Assembly: GCA_003344405.1 (NCBI GenBank)
Contig: NOWV01000227.1
Span: 45,776 to 109,775, forward strand
DNA: 64,000 bases
Direction: 5' to 3'
Origin: Trichoplax sp. H2
Lineage: Eukaryota; Placozoa; Uniplacotomia; Trichoplacea
Numbering within the stretch: position 1 is the stretch's first letter; each line of letters begins with the position of its first letter. Positions 38,863-51,680 of the stretch are shown here, piece by piece. A model generated the notes under the pieces. The model had not been told where the DNA came from, made no database searches, and worked only from the letters and a program-made list of their open reading frames with translations. The position numbers and the translations under genes were made by a program.

Positions 38863-41800
38863 ATGTCTCTTTTCAAGGCGCGAGATTGGTGGTCGACGAC
38901 CGCTGGTGATAACGAAGAATATGATACCGGTTGCCTATGCGTTGCCAATATTGATAATAGTCCCGATAATGTCGGTAAGAACTTTGATGGATATTCTTTC
39001 TATTTTAAACACAGAATTATTCCTATAAAAGTGACATCAAACGTTCAATTGTAACACGCGTATAATTCAGTTACTCACAGAGTAAACTTATAGACTTGTA
39101 GTAATTATACTACTATACAGTTTATCAAATTGATTACGCCATGATGGATAAAGCATAATTTACTAGCTAAAATAATAACAACCATCCATGATAACACCAT
39201 TTGTAATTTATTTCATGCAATGTTAAAGAGCCTTTTCTTTACTGATAGTACGATCTATTTCTGACAGTTAGTGAATTTTGTTCATTGCCCCATTAGATAT
39301 GGTATAACGTAATGTATACTTTACTATGCAGTGTAATTTATCATACAAAATACATACCAATTTGTAAATTTTAATTGATGAGCTATAAGGACGTCAGAGG
39401 CAAATCAACGATAAAATCGGCACACATTAATAGATATTAATTAAAGATAAGCTTTAGCGAAGACAAGTTTCATCCTTTGACATTGCTTTTACTCGATAAA
39501 AACATACCGTACACGATAAAATAGGTATGTCGCGATATAAATAAGAAACTTTTGCAGTCTAAATACGTTCAGAGAAAGATACCTTCTATGATATCTAGTA
39601 AAAATTTAGCATGAAGATGAATTTAATTCTGTAGTAAGACGAAAGCCATTAAAATCGGACAAGTAAATGACGCTAGCGATCAAATAAATCTCATGGAGAA
39701 TTTATAAAATATAAGAAAGAAAATTGAAAGTATTTCCAAAACGGGTCGGAGTTGGGTCTCGCAATTCTACGTACTGTTGTTATGAATTAGCCACCATCAT
39801 ATCTTGAAATATGTTACTAGTTATACACAATACCATAGAATGCCTATAGTATCATATATTTATTATATTGAACTATTCATATGTCTATTACATCCTCGAT
39901 TCTACAGATTACATTGTTATGTACGATTTACTTTTTTCACTTCAAATGTCCTTACGATATTGAAGAAACATTATCATCTGGATTGATAATTCGAACTAAC
40001 GAACTGTGTACAGCATTGACAAGTACAATCTCATAACCCGTTTATCGACACAAAATAGAGATCTTTTTTCTCTCTATATTCGCATCATCAACTAAGAATA
40101 TTGTATAACTGATTCTGCAATTCGTGGAACACAAATTTATGTCACACATACCACTATTTTATTTTACTTTTTGACATTCTCATCGTAAATATAGTACACT
40201 AGTTATTCAGCTAGTTCATATCTTGTTGATTATGTTATTATAGATGTTCTATTAACCAGGAACTTCACTAAAAAAACAACAGCAACAATATTAATTGAAT
40301 AGATTAAAAAGTATTAATTTTGGCTAAATAACAAAATGGCTAAATTGACTCCTGTCCAGACAGAGAACCAGAAACAAATTTAAAAGAAAAATAGTAATAA
40401 ATTTATTTAGATTTTAACAGTTTTAAGATTAAGAATGACTTTAGAGATACTTTACACTGATCATGTCCATCTTTATTCAAGAGGAATTGACATTAAACAT
40501 ATATTATTATGATATGTAGATAGTTAAATTCAACCTTTAATCTTGTTGATATTTTTACGGCCATCTAACATCGGTAAGTTAAAGCATGGATGAAAGTAAT
40601 TAATCTAATCTCCAAAGAGTCATGAATGCTTGAAATGAATTTCGTTTTTTCCCTTGGTGTAAAGTATCATCAACGTAGTCAAATATGAAACTTTAAGATT
40701 TAGATAGGCGACCTTTAGACCAATGCATAACCAATCGAAATAATGAAAATATCCGTATAATGCATAATAGTATTGTTAGTAATGTTAGTATTATTTATCA
40801 ACGTTGAAAGTAAATCAGGCATTTTTATTCACTTCGTGATTCGATAGCGATAAATAATTAGAATTTGATCTAATTCGATAATAGAAATGTTAGATACAGG
40901 AGAATCAAACATGATGCGACAATATGCAGTAGATTTATGTTCAGTTAACTTATTACCGTTCTCAATGAATAAAGCCAATTAAGAGTCTCCAAAATAATTA
41001 GATTTTTCCGAAATAAAATCTCAAAGCATAATATTAATTTCTGTTGGAAATTGTAGATAAAGTTATTGTCGGAAGTTACTTTGGAATTTTAAGAATCTAC
41101 TCACCCCAGCCGCCGAAATATCATCCGGAAGATTTAATGTTAGAATATCAATTGCAACAACCAATACTACAGTTAGAGGCTGGTAAATTCGTCTCGTAAG
41201 TAATGGTTTATAAATTAAATTGAGCATTATTTATTTCTTTTATTCGATCTAGATTTGTGTTAATATCGACAGTTTTTTAAATCGGATATACCGTATGATT
41301 TAAACGTTAGCTATGTCTTGAATATAGTTGATATATGTAGAATACGAAATTATTGTGGTATTAAGTAAACTTGGGAGAGTAATTTTATTAAATTATTCCT
41401 TTAGTGAGTCAGATGCCCTATATTTAGCTATTCTTCATCCTAGAAAGCTATCTATTTATTCCATAACCGGTAAGTAGCTGGATGTATTTCGATTCTTTCT
41501 CTATCATATTTCCTTATAATATACTCGTATTCTACTATCTTATACTGAAAATGATCAGAGGTATTGAGTTGTTCTCAATAACATGGTAATATTACTTATT
41601 CATCTTTCAACAGCTATTACTGGCTCAGTTGAACATGGTAGTCAGTATGCCGTCAAATTAGCTTATGAACATATACTAGAGAGGACATCATGTAACTTTG
41701 TTGTTGGTTCCTTTGGAGGCGTAAAAGGTAGAGTAGGATCAATTTAGATTGAAATCGTAAAATTTTAATCACCTTTGACTTTTTGTTTCTTCGAGATTAC

Positions 41801-44800
41801 TTAAGATAGTGTAGTTCTAACATTGATCTTAACTGCTGAATATCTCCCTTCTCCTATGAGGAAAGGCACGTTTATTAACTGGATTTATATTTGATAGGAA
41901 AAGATTTCTTTTGCGTTCAGTCGATGGATGGAATGGTGTCATTTTTTGAACAAGAATCATTTGCATTCGGCCGTTTCCTACCAGGATTCTTGCTTCCAGG
42001 CCCGTTGAAATATATACCAAAATCTGATTCATTTGTGACATGTTCCACTTCGAGATCAGTTGAATGTTACAAGTACGTCGATTTAGCCTAAAAGATGCAA
42101 ATTATCATTTTGGCTCTACAGTATTTCTATATTGATATCGTTATACATCTTATGGATATATTAGCTATAATTATGTGGTTTTAGATGAAGACCTTGAGAT
42201 TGATGTACTATGTACACTTTTCTTTTAGATATCAATCTTTAGCACAAGCATCCGAAGGTAGAGAATCGACTAAACTCAGCGATAAAGTATCTGGAAAAAG
42301 ATTAACGGTAAGAGTATAAGAATTAAGTAGTAATTATGGCATGAACTTTAATTTAGCATAATTAACAAGTCTTTTCTCTGTTTTATTTCTCTATGATGGA
42401 TGTTAACCATAGTCTGATTGGTCCGTCAATATTGGAGAATGTGCCAAAGAAATCTATATGGTCAGTTTCCAGAATGCTCCATCGTCTATCTTCGTCTTAG
42501 GTATAACTTCATAATTTCTAAAGGTTATTTCGGCAGCCCACATCCATTCAGTGCTTACATCAATTCATCAGTTATTTTTACAATAATTTACTACTTAGCT
42601 AACATACTGTCTCATTCGTATTTATTTCTTTTAGTATATGATAGATACAATATAATTTATTTCCTATAGGTGAACGATCAATATTCTGCTTGAGAGAAAA
42701 TGGAAATGTTCGTTTTATGAAGAAGCTAGAATATGATCCTAGCACATTTTACCCTTATGGCAGTAGTAAGACATCTTTACAATTATGAGACAATGCTTTC
42801 TATTAAATTGTAGCGTTATTATTAATCTCCAACTACTTTACTCACTTAATTTCATTTAGCGCCTGATGGTGGGATTCTTTACATGATCGCTACTCATACC
42901 GATACATTACTTGTATATAAGGATATTACGTTATGTTGGGCTGCCCAAATGCCCTCTATGCCGGTTGCTTTACGCGCTGCAGAGCTCAAGTTAGTCTTTA
43001 TACTCTTAAACATGGATATTTTTTGCCGTTTGCTAGAGATTTTTAATCATATAATGATGCCTGAGTGCGTTATTTCTATGCAGAGATTTAAAAGGACTCA
43101 TTATCTCATTGGATCAAAACGGAAGAATTCAGGCTTCCTATCTTGGAACAGATCCTTCCATGTTTACAGCACCTCCAACAGAGTCAAGAGAAATTAATTA
43201 CGAGGTTTAATATATATTCTAATTACGTACATAGATCAAAATTGGCTACCATTGCAAGCGATACATTAGAAATACAAAATGTGCAAATCACAGACCTTAA
43301 AGTAATAGATCACCATTCAATTGATGACTTTCTTGTTTACTCTAAGGAATTGGATAAAGAAATGAAGGAATTACAAAAGTTAATCAAGGAATCATCTGTT
43401 AGCTCCAGTAAGTTTGTTTTGAAAAGTGATTCTATATTTCAATGATTATCGAGAAGTATAAGCGTAATTCGTATCGAGAACGAGAATTAGTCACAATTTT
43501 AAGGCTTAAACGATTTTATTTGTAGTCGGTTTTAATATTGCATATTGTTGTTATACTAGATTTATTCCAAAATGAAGAAAGTATTACAATGCAAGTACAC
43601 ATTCCACCTCAATTGGATCAAACTTCGGTAAATTTTAGACTATAATTTTAGCTGATTTAAGTATACGAATTCAAGTAGAAAATTGCTTAATGATTCTTTA
43701 TTTAATATGTAGATTATCGATGGAAATAAGAAAGATGAAGATATTCCATCTTTAACGATTAAGGTAATAGGAATTTCTCTAAGAATTGAAATTTTTCACC
43801 GTGAATTAGTTTTAGAGTTATTTAAGGAAGCCACTGGTAATTTATGAAAGCTTTTTCAATTGGTTTCCTTTAGGTTTCTTTTAAATCATCATCAACATTT
43901 AATAATGTTGTTGTCACCGCTCATACAGAGAAACCTTTAACAGTGAATCAACATACTAGAAAGATCAGTTTAGGTAACTAGCAATATAGAGTTGATTGGA
44001 AATTCGTGAAAATTGTAACTAAAATTGCTTCCAGATTTAGTTGAAAAATATTTAATGCATGATTTCTAATCGGAAAAAGATCCAGAAAGTTATACCAGGC
44101 CAATGGGAATCACCTATTACGTGGATAATAGCGATAGTATGTTACCTATAAATTTAACTACGTGGATATCAGGCAGTTACGTTACCAGTCAAGGAGCACC
44201 CAAAACTGTCCAGCAACAAGTTAATTTACCCATGAAGATGTACTGCAAGCCTTGCCAACCAGTTAAAGTAGCTACTCATAAGGTAATAAACAGTAGTATC
44301 GACTTTTTATCCATTTTGATAATTGATTTATAACAGTCTATAACTGATCGCTCTACATAATCTCTATCAGATTACTATTGACACAAACAGAAACCCCGTT
44401 AATTTGTATGATATATTTCCCGGTAAGCTTCGATTTTTAATCCTATCGTGACAATTTGGAATGTAACTTATTTCGTATAGGATAAACTAATTTACACGTT
44501 TGAATTCCTAGAATATGGAGAATCTAAAGGTCCTGGCAATGCCATCGGCTTTCAATATTATAATGGACCAAAAGTTACTCTATTAGCTTCCAAAACTTCG
44601 CGTGAGTACATTAGAACAGAAGAATAACCTTCAATATCGAGAGAGTTACTATCACTAACTATCCTATGATTTTATACTTTCAGAGCGTTATCGATTGCAG
44701 TCTGATAATTTCGAAGCGTTAGCATTAGTTACAAGGCAGTTTGTTGAACGTATGAAAGCCAATTTTGCCAACGATAAAGTGAGTAATGGATGAAAATAAC

Positions 44801-46697
44801 TAATAATGTCGACAGTGGTTATATCTTGCGATTAGGTTAATAATGACTATCATATTCTCTACTTTCTATCGTTTAGAATCCTGACAAGTTCAAGGTTTCT
44901 TTCACGGGTTCTTTACCACTGCATGAATTTTTTGAGTTGATTGATGCGCATTTTAATGTAAGCCGCAAGTGTAAATTATACTGTATGATACTCTGTATAC
45001 TTTATTCTATTTCAGTTTTGCTTGATTAAATAAACTGATTAATATACTAGAGTTATCCTCTTCACATTTCATTATTAAATCGAAATAGAGAAAAATAATG
45101 ATGTTAAGATATTACGTATATGCTGAAATCTTAACCTAAACTATAGTCATAGTGACCAACAACAATATATTATAGGAACTTCATAGCTTAATCTTGATCA
45201 CAGGGTAACTATACTTTGGTGCGCATTTGTTCCAATTACAGATTCGTTTAGAACAAGAAGAATTGCATGAAAAAGTTCAGCAAGAAGCAGAGCAGTACAG
45301 AGCCATTCAAAGGCGACTTTTAACTCGTTTTAAGGATAAAACTCCATCTCCGTTATTGAACCTGGATGTAATTTTGGATAGTACACATGCTACGGTATGT
45401 TAAAGATCTTGATAAAGCTCTGATAGACGAATGATTGTAAAAAAATGTATTCAGTATTTCCCGGCATAGAAAATAAATCTTTCTGATTGATGCCATTATA
45501 GATTATGGAATTAGCCGATAAAATTAAAAAGACTGAGGAAGCATTATCTAGAGCAGCTAATGCTTTGTCCTGCGGTACTAGTCTTCTCCTACTATTATTA
45601 AGGTATTGCAACCTTGTTCAGTTATTCATTACCAACTCAATGGCGATCTATACCTTTTCCAGATGTCAATTAATATTCCTATTTTACTAAAAATAATCTT
45701 TTATTTGCAAGGCTAAATATGAACCTGAATGACAGTGAATTTCGTATACTTGAAGCCACGTTATCACCGATAGTAATTGACTTACGAGATCAGGTAATTA
45801 ACTGCATTTTAATCTTGTTAGTAGTTACTTGACAGAAAATTGGCCATCTATAACCATTACTACTACTTCTCTAGGGTTGGGAAGAATTAACTGATGCTGC
45901 AATTACTCATTTACTACGGACGTGCTTAGCTAAGTCAGCGAAAGATCAAGCAGGTGATAAATTTTATTCGATTTTTCCTAATTCACTGAAGACCATATTC
46001 AATTATTATTTTGCACTTATTAGATCTGGAGCTATCGTTATTTATATTACAATCGCATACTTTAATGAATAATCTCTCGCTTTTATTACTGTATAGTCAA
46101 CTTGCCTCCTCTTAAGATCCCTTCTGATACTCAAAAACTAAAGAAACATATAGCTATGATGTGTGATCGGCTGACTAAAGGGGGCAAATTAGCATTCGAA
46201 AGTAACGATGTTACAACAAATGGACTACCGGAGGTTGTTGTATCTGATCCTAAACAAATACTTGATGATTACCCATCGAAAGAAACATTTAAAGCAGGTA
46301 TTATTCTAACCTGATAAGATTAAAAGGATGATAGAACAAATTTCTATTCGTGCGTACTTGAAGAGTTTTCTACACATAGTAAAAGTTTTTCTTGATGAGC
46401 AACTTCTTTACTAATTTTGTAAAATAAATTGTCTTGAACGACTGCGGCTGATTGATTTCTTGTCTAAATCTTAATCATTGTCAATTTAATTGGATAGATT
46501 TACCATCAGCTCCAGCTGAAACCAATGGTAGTCATGACCTTCCTACAAGTTCCACTGTTAGTGGTAAGAGCCTTCCACCTATGTATGAATCAGAACATCG
46601 AGATAGTGTATTACCTCCTTTGAGTACGAGCAATGGCATACGAAATCTAGATCTGGATCCACGACTTGCTAGTGCAATACAAGGAAGTGAAAGTTAA
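38863..46697 (+). CDS. BBS9: BBS9 / PTHB1, BBSome subunit
   Basis: Scaffold subunit of the BBSome, which carries membrane proteins in and out of cilia (family knowledge). Exons: 38863-38974, 41057-41195, 41405-41469, 41614-41727, 41898-42072, 42229-42307, 42413-42500, 42670-42765, 42860-42989, 43084-43204, 43347-43407, 43560-43627, 43713-43763, 43874-43973, 44086-44282, 44371-44422, 44512-44601, 44684-44778, 44877-44957, 45242-45394, 45502-45602, 45712-45793, 45875-45953, 46097-46297, 46498-46697. They join to 909 residues; human has about 887. The start MSLFKARDWWST is nearly identical to vertebrates. The N-terminal beta-propeller region shows GSFGGVKGKDFFCVQSMDGM and FGRFLPGFLLPGP. Later blocks are SYLGTDPSMF, ELDKEMKELQKLIK, ASKTSQRYRLQS, RRLLTRFKDKTP and the C-terminal LKKHIAMMCDRLTKGGKL. 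Intron 1 is 2.1 kb; most others are about 80-200 nt. The last exon is a low-complexity tail. Confidence 0.97.
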
Positions 46698-48580
46698 ATT
46701 AAGCCTTTACCCAACCCGTTTAATCCTGTATATTTTTTTGCTCTCATTTATCCCATAAATTTATTTCGTAGTTGATGAACATTTTTGTATAAAAATTGGC
46801 TTCATCCAAAAGTTTCCTTTCCAGCCTATGTTAAAATGAGAACTTTTGTAGCGCAGTACTTGTTGACGTTGTTCTTGAAAGTTGTTAAATCTATTGGACA
46901 GCACTTTTCCTTACCACACAAAATGGCTGAGTTCCTTACGGAATATTTCATTTAAACAATGACGATCTTTTAAAAAGTGTTTCAATTTCAATTTAAAGCT
47001 GTTGTTCTTGATATTGTAACATATTTTATGACTATCATGTTGATTGACTTAATTTAATCTGTAGTGCAAAACCTTTACAGTCCAATATTCTACCACGAAT
47101 TATAAAGTCCTTCATGACTTAACTACATCAATATTTCAAATAGTAATTTTTACTACTATGGTACTATCTAACAGTAGGCCTTTAATAAGGTATCACTACT
47201 ACTTTAATTATTAAAAATAGTATTAATGCTCTGGCTATGAATACAGCTCAGTATTGATAATGTTATCCAAAAAAACTGATCCGATCTTGCTCAAGTAACA
47301 ACGTTATACTTAGAACCCGTGATGCCACTAATATCTATTAGATGTGTAAATATACCTAAATTATCTAAATTCACAGTAATAATTAATCAATCTTATCAAC
47401 ACCTTTGATAGCTTTATGATGTTGTCGGATTATATTAATGACTCATTTGCCTTAACAACAGTAAAAAGTACATTATTACTATGTGAAGTCCTGTTTATAT
47501 GATCTTTCTGTAAGATGTAATGTATATGCATTTTCGATAAGGAGTTTAAATCTTATGATAAAGTAGGAGAGACTTTCTTGACTACTTTTTGTAATTGTTC
47601 GTTTTTAATCAACTGAAATACGTAATAAGATAGCAATCTAATTGGACTCAATTCCTGTGTTTTTCATAAAGGATCACGATTTTGTTCCTATATTAAAAAT
47701 TTTCCAGTTTATTAATTTTAAACAAAAATTAAAATTCTGCTTAACGTGATATATGTAATTGCTAGCTGATATTATGTAGAATAAAGTATTTAGCTTGTAA
47801 GGCTATACCAATTATTTCATGTGGACAAAATTCATAAATTCTAAATATAGTATTACAACTGCAGCTCTGCTGTAACGGAACTAAATAAGCACATGTTAAT
47901 GGATGCCGTTACTTTTATGACGTGCAAAAGACGTTATGTCAGCGCCTCCGGCGTAATTTATTGATACACATTAATTAATCTGCTGTCGGAGCTGCGTTTA
48001 CGAGCTGTCGTGCATGATGAGTTGGCTCTAACTACAAATCTATTAAAACCAAAGGAGTTTGTATGGGCTAGTTTAGAAGTCATGCTTACGGGGAGGATCA
48101 AATAAACTCTCTGAGCAGCAATTAACAACCAAAGAGGTTAAGGCCGCCATAACAATTTATTGTCAGCTTCATCACTTAATTACTAGCAATGGAGGTTAAA
48201 GGCTAACACTTGCTAATTAGCAAATTTATCGAATCGCAGATAAGATAATTGGCACAGGACAATAATTATTTGTACCTACTATTACCAAATATTCGTTTCG
48301 AAGTATACAATTGAAAGATACTAAAGTTATAAGCTACACACTACATAAACACGTCCAAACAGCTATGGTTATAATTCTTAAAGTGTAATAAAGTTACAAA
48401 TTATCCGGCACGAAGTACATAGGAAAGACAGTCTGCAATATTTAAAGTTCACTGGATAATTTTTCTAAACGGTTCGTTGGGCACGATAGTGTTCACTTTA
48501 TGTGGAAGTAACTTCAATTTCCTGAATTATGATTAGCGATTACTTCATAAAGCCCATTCACTCGTTGAGGAGGTGGTAAT
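46698..48580. other. Convergent intergenic gap, BBS9 / eIF1
   Basis: A 1.9-kb AT-rich gap between convergent 3' ends. A short imperfect palindrome TGACGTGCAAAAGACGTTATGTCA lies near 47939. Otherwise I see no gene or array. Confidence 0.5.
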
Positions 48581-51080
48581 TTAGAAACCATGAACTTTAA
48601 CCTGATCCTCGGATGCAATCTGGTGTTTTTTCAAGAAGCTTCGAATCTTGTTTCTCTGGTCTCCCTGAAACTGCAACACTAAGCCATACTCCGGATGCTC
48701 AACAACAGTGCCATTGCAAGCAAATTCCTATGATAATGTAGTATAAGGCAAGTTTAGGTATAATTTTAGTAGTACCCAATATAATTCGTATTGTCAATAT
48801 TATGGTAAATACGAATTTTCTCTTTCAAACGAAGGGTAATAAATTGTAGGAATCGTGGGCAATAACGTCAGTCAAGTTTACAAATAATAATTTAATGTTA
48901 GGAAATAGCAAGATTAATAAAAGACTCGTTAGGGTAACAAGATATTTACAAACTTGTTTTATTAATTTGCCCAAGTTGTATCCAGTACCGCAAAGGTATT
49001 TAGTATTAAGTTATGTTAATAAGGTGTAATTAAGAATTACAAGCAAAGAACAAATATTCTAAAGTAATAATTGTAGGGTAAAACGATGTCATCATTAGTC
49101 CATAGATCTATTTACTAGAGCAGCATCAATAAATACATGTGAAAAAAAGATGGAAAGTTTGGGTTATTATTCTTGTAACAATTTACCTTCTTGCATACAC
49201 GCGCAATCCTTTTCAAATCGAAATTATTCGAAATTCCTTGCACCGTGGTCAAAGTTTTCCGACCGTTACGTTGCTGAATTCTTATATGAATGACTCCTTC
49301 CTGGTGGCCTTCGTCCTCTCCTTTGAGAGCATCCGCAAACGGATCTACAAATGGATCATAGGAAAAAATGGAAACCTTCAAAAAGAGCATACATATGATG
49401 CTTGTAAGGTTTAAGAAAGGTTGTACAGTTAATAAATATGTGAAAGGCTGGATCGCTGCAATCACTGTTGTATGGATGGGCGAAATTAGGCCGAAAATTT
49501 AAGATGTAACCTGTGAATCCCTTAGTTTGAAAGATCAATCGGAGTTGATACAGTCCATCGACATACACTAAAGTATTGGTTGCTTGACAATCAACATCCT
49601 AGACGCTAGAGGGGAGATGTGCACGCAAATCTATTGCCAGTTGTTATAAGGAAAAACGTTTTCTACATGTTCACACGGAATTCCCTATAAGATGCTCAAG
49701 GAATCTCGTATGTACGTTGATAGTCAGCATTGAAAAAGGTCGCATCCCATACCGACTCCAGTTAGCTATACTGTACTAGACTGTAAGGGTCAGTCGATGT
49801 GATCGTTGTAATCCACACATCTACTATAGCAAGCCATTTTTCAGCATTCCTTTCCTATGCCATCATAGTCATCCTTTCAGTGTACTGTACCAATACTTTC
49901 CAAGTTATTGCACTTACGACGATTTGTGTTTACAGAGCGATTGAAAACGAGTTATTTACTATGCTGTACTAAGCGTCAATACTTTCGGTCGTGATGAGTT
50001 CTTTTAACATGTCCTAAAAATAGCCGCTAGTCTATTCATCATGATCACAAAAAGTGGTACTGGACCGGCACGGCACGGCACGGTTATGAATTAAATGGTT
50101 TCGAAGGCGGTCAGTCAATTTTACGACGGTAGTGAGTGTGAGGAAATCCGCTTTCATTTCATTTAATGGTTGCTTAATCCATGTTTATTAAGCTACTGCT
50201 TTTTTTAGTTATCGGGTCAGATGTGTGTTTGAAAGTTCTTCTTTGCAACTTTTTCAAGCTGTCTTGAACTACTTTCCGTTAGTACAACACGGGAACAATG
50301 CAGGGTCAATGATGGCGTTGTACTGTCCAAGATTATAGTCGAATTATCATGGGGCAGTGGTATATGTTAGTAACTGTAATGCCTGTATCGAGTGGTTGCC
50401 TATACCGTAGTAACAGCACTATTGTATTTTATTGCGTAGTACATATAGTACAGGGGTAAAATTACAATGGACTGTATAATAGATCGCCATAACAAACATG
50501 TCCGAAATGGTGACGATCTACTTAGGAGAAATTGTGGACTATCGTGAGAAAATTGGACGTAGATTTAAATAGACTTTTTTCCGATTAAGAGTGAATCCAT
50601 TCCATCTTGATCATGTTATTATTGGGTTGCATGGATTGCTGTTGAAGACATTGAAAAGTGAAAGCTGACTTGTGGACAGAATATTTCGTTATTTACTGTT
50701 CAAAAGCAATCAATGTGAATTAGCGCCGATTGATTCGTTCCATTTATCAGATCTTAACCACTTGGTCCATAGCGCCCAAGTAATATTACAATCATTCTTT
50801 TCTTAAGCTATACTATACTGCCATGTTACTACAGCTAAAAATACATCACTCTACCCGGAATTTCAACGATTGAATTGGATCATGATATTGCGGCACGGTA
50901 GTCAAGCGACAAAAAAAAATGCAGAAATCCACTGATACTGTCTTACTACTGTGTAAACTAGTAGCCGTGCAATCTTCACGAATCACGATATAAATTGAAG
51001 TCCAAGATGCTACGCTAGCGGCCAACTTAAAGGATAAAATGCTTACCAAAAGTTTTCAAATTTTGAATGGATTCTGTCAT
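48581..51080 (-). CDS. EIF1: Translation initiation factor eIF1 (SUI1)
   Basis: Small factor that binds the 40S subunit near the P site and enforces start-codon selection (family knowledge). Exons in gene order: 51047-51080, 49187-49344, 48581-48727. They join to 112 residues; human has 113. The first exon gives MTESIQNLKTF. The second begins DPFADALKGEDEG and contains the invariant IHIRIQQRNGRKTLTTVQG. The third starts EFACNGTVVEHPEYG and ends DQVKVHGF, matching the family C-terminus. The first exon was placed by its start motif, good GTAAGC donor and matching phase across a 1.7-kb intron. Donors and acceptors are canonical. The upstream side (51081 onward) holds the promoter and a palindromic repeat island. 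Confidence 0.96.
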
Positions 51081-51280
51081 AAGCTAGGAAAGTCGGTTAA
51101 CGCTTGAGAGAAGATTTAATTCGTTGCCGATGGTCGACGATAGTTTGGCGTAAGCACACACAGTTGCAAGCTAGCTTGGAAACGATGAAGACGGATAACG
51201 ATAACGATACGTACCTCCGTAAAATGAGTCGATTGCACCAGTGCAGCGGGAAAATAACGTCATGGTCCGGGAGGGGAGAG

Positions 51281-51680
51281 TACAGTACAGTACAGTACTA
51301 CATCATGGTACTATTAGTGCAGTCCTGAGATCATGATATACTGTACACTGTACTTACTGTATCTTTCTTTTTTTTTTACTGTACAGTACCGTATGCTGTC
51401 CGGTACGGGTACCGGTACGAATAACAATTTTGACGCGTACAGTACTGTACTGTACTGTACAATGTGTGCAGTACAGTACATGGGATTACAATGTACTGTA
51501 CTGTACAGTACAGTATTCTATTGTACTGTACACTGTACGGTACAGTACAGTATGGGATTACTGTACAGTACTTACGGCCTGGTACAGTACAGTACACGAA
51601 TGAACGTACAGTAGAGTACTGTACACTGTACTGTACAGTACTGTATGTAATGTTGTGCTCTTGATACTGTACTGAACCTT
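51281..51680. repeat. GTAC-rich palindromic repeat island B
   Basis: Dense GTACAGTACTGTAC-type sequence begins about 200 bp upstream of the eIF1 start. It includes CGGTACGGGTACCGGTACG near 51401 and many TACTGTACTGTAC runs. Both strands read alike, which explains the overlapping Tyr/Thr/Val/Cys-rich frames. Scattered copies continue near 51820-51920 and 52380-52405. Confidence 0.85.

Noticed and set aside
50846-51049. 67-codon minus frame ending IQSLKFRVE, considered as eIF1 exon 1
   Set aside because: Its phase does not match exon 2; the exon at 51047-51080 fits both phase and the conserved eIF1 N-terminus.
51333-51664. Overlapping frames reading TVQYSTVLYCT-like repeats
   Set aside because: Repeat artefact of GTAC island B; no gene signals.
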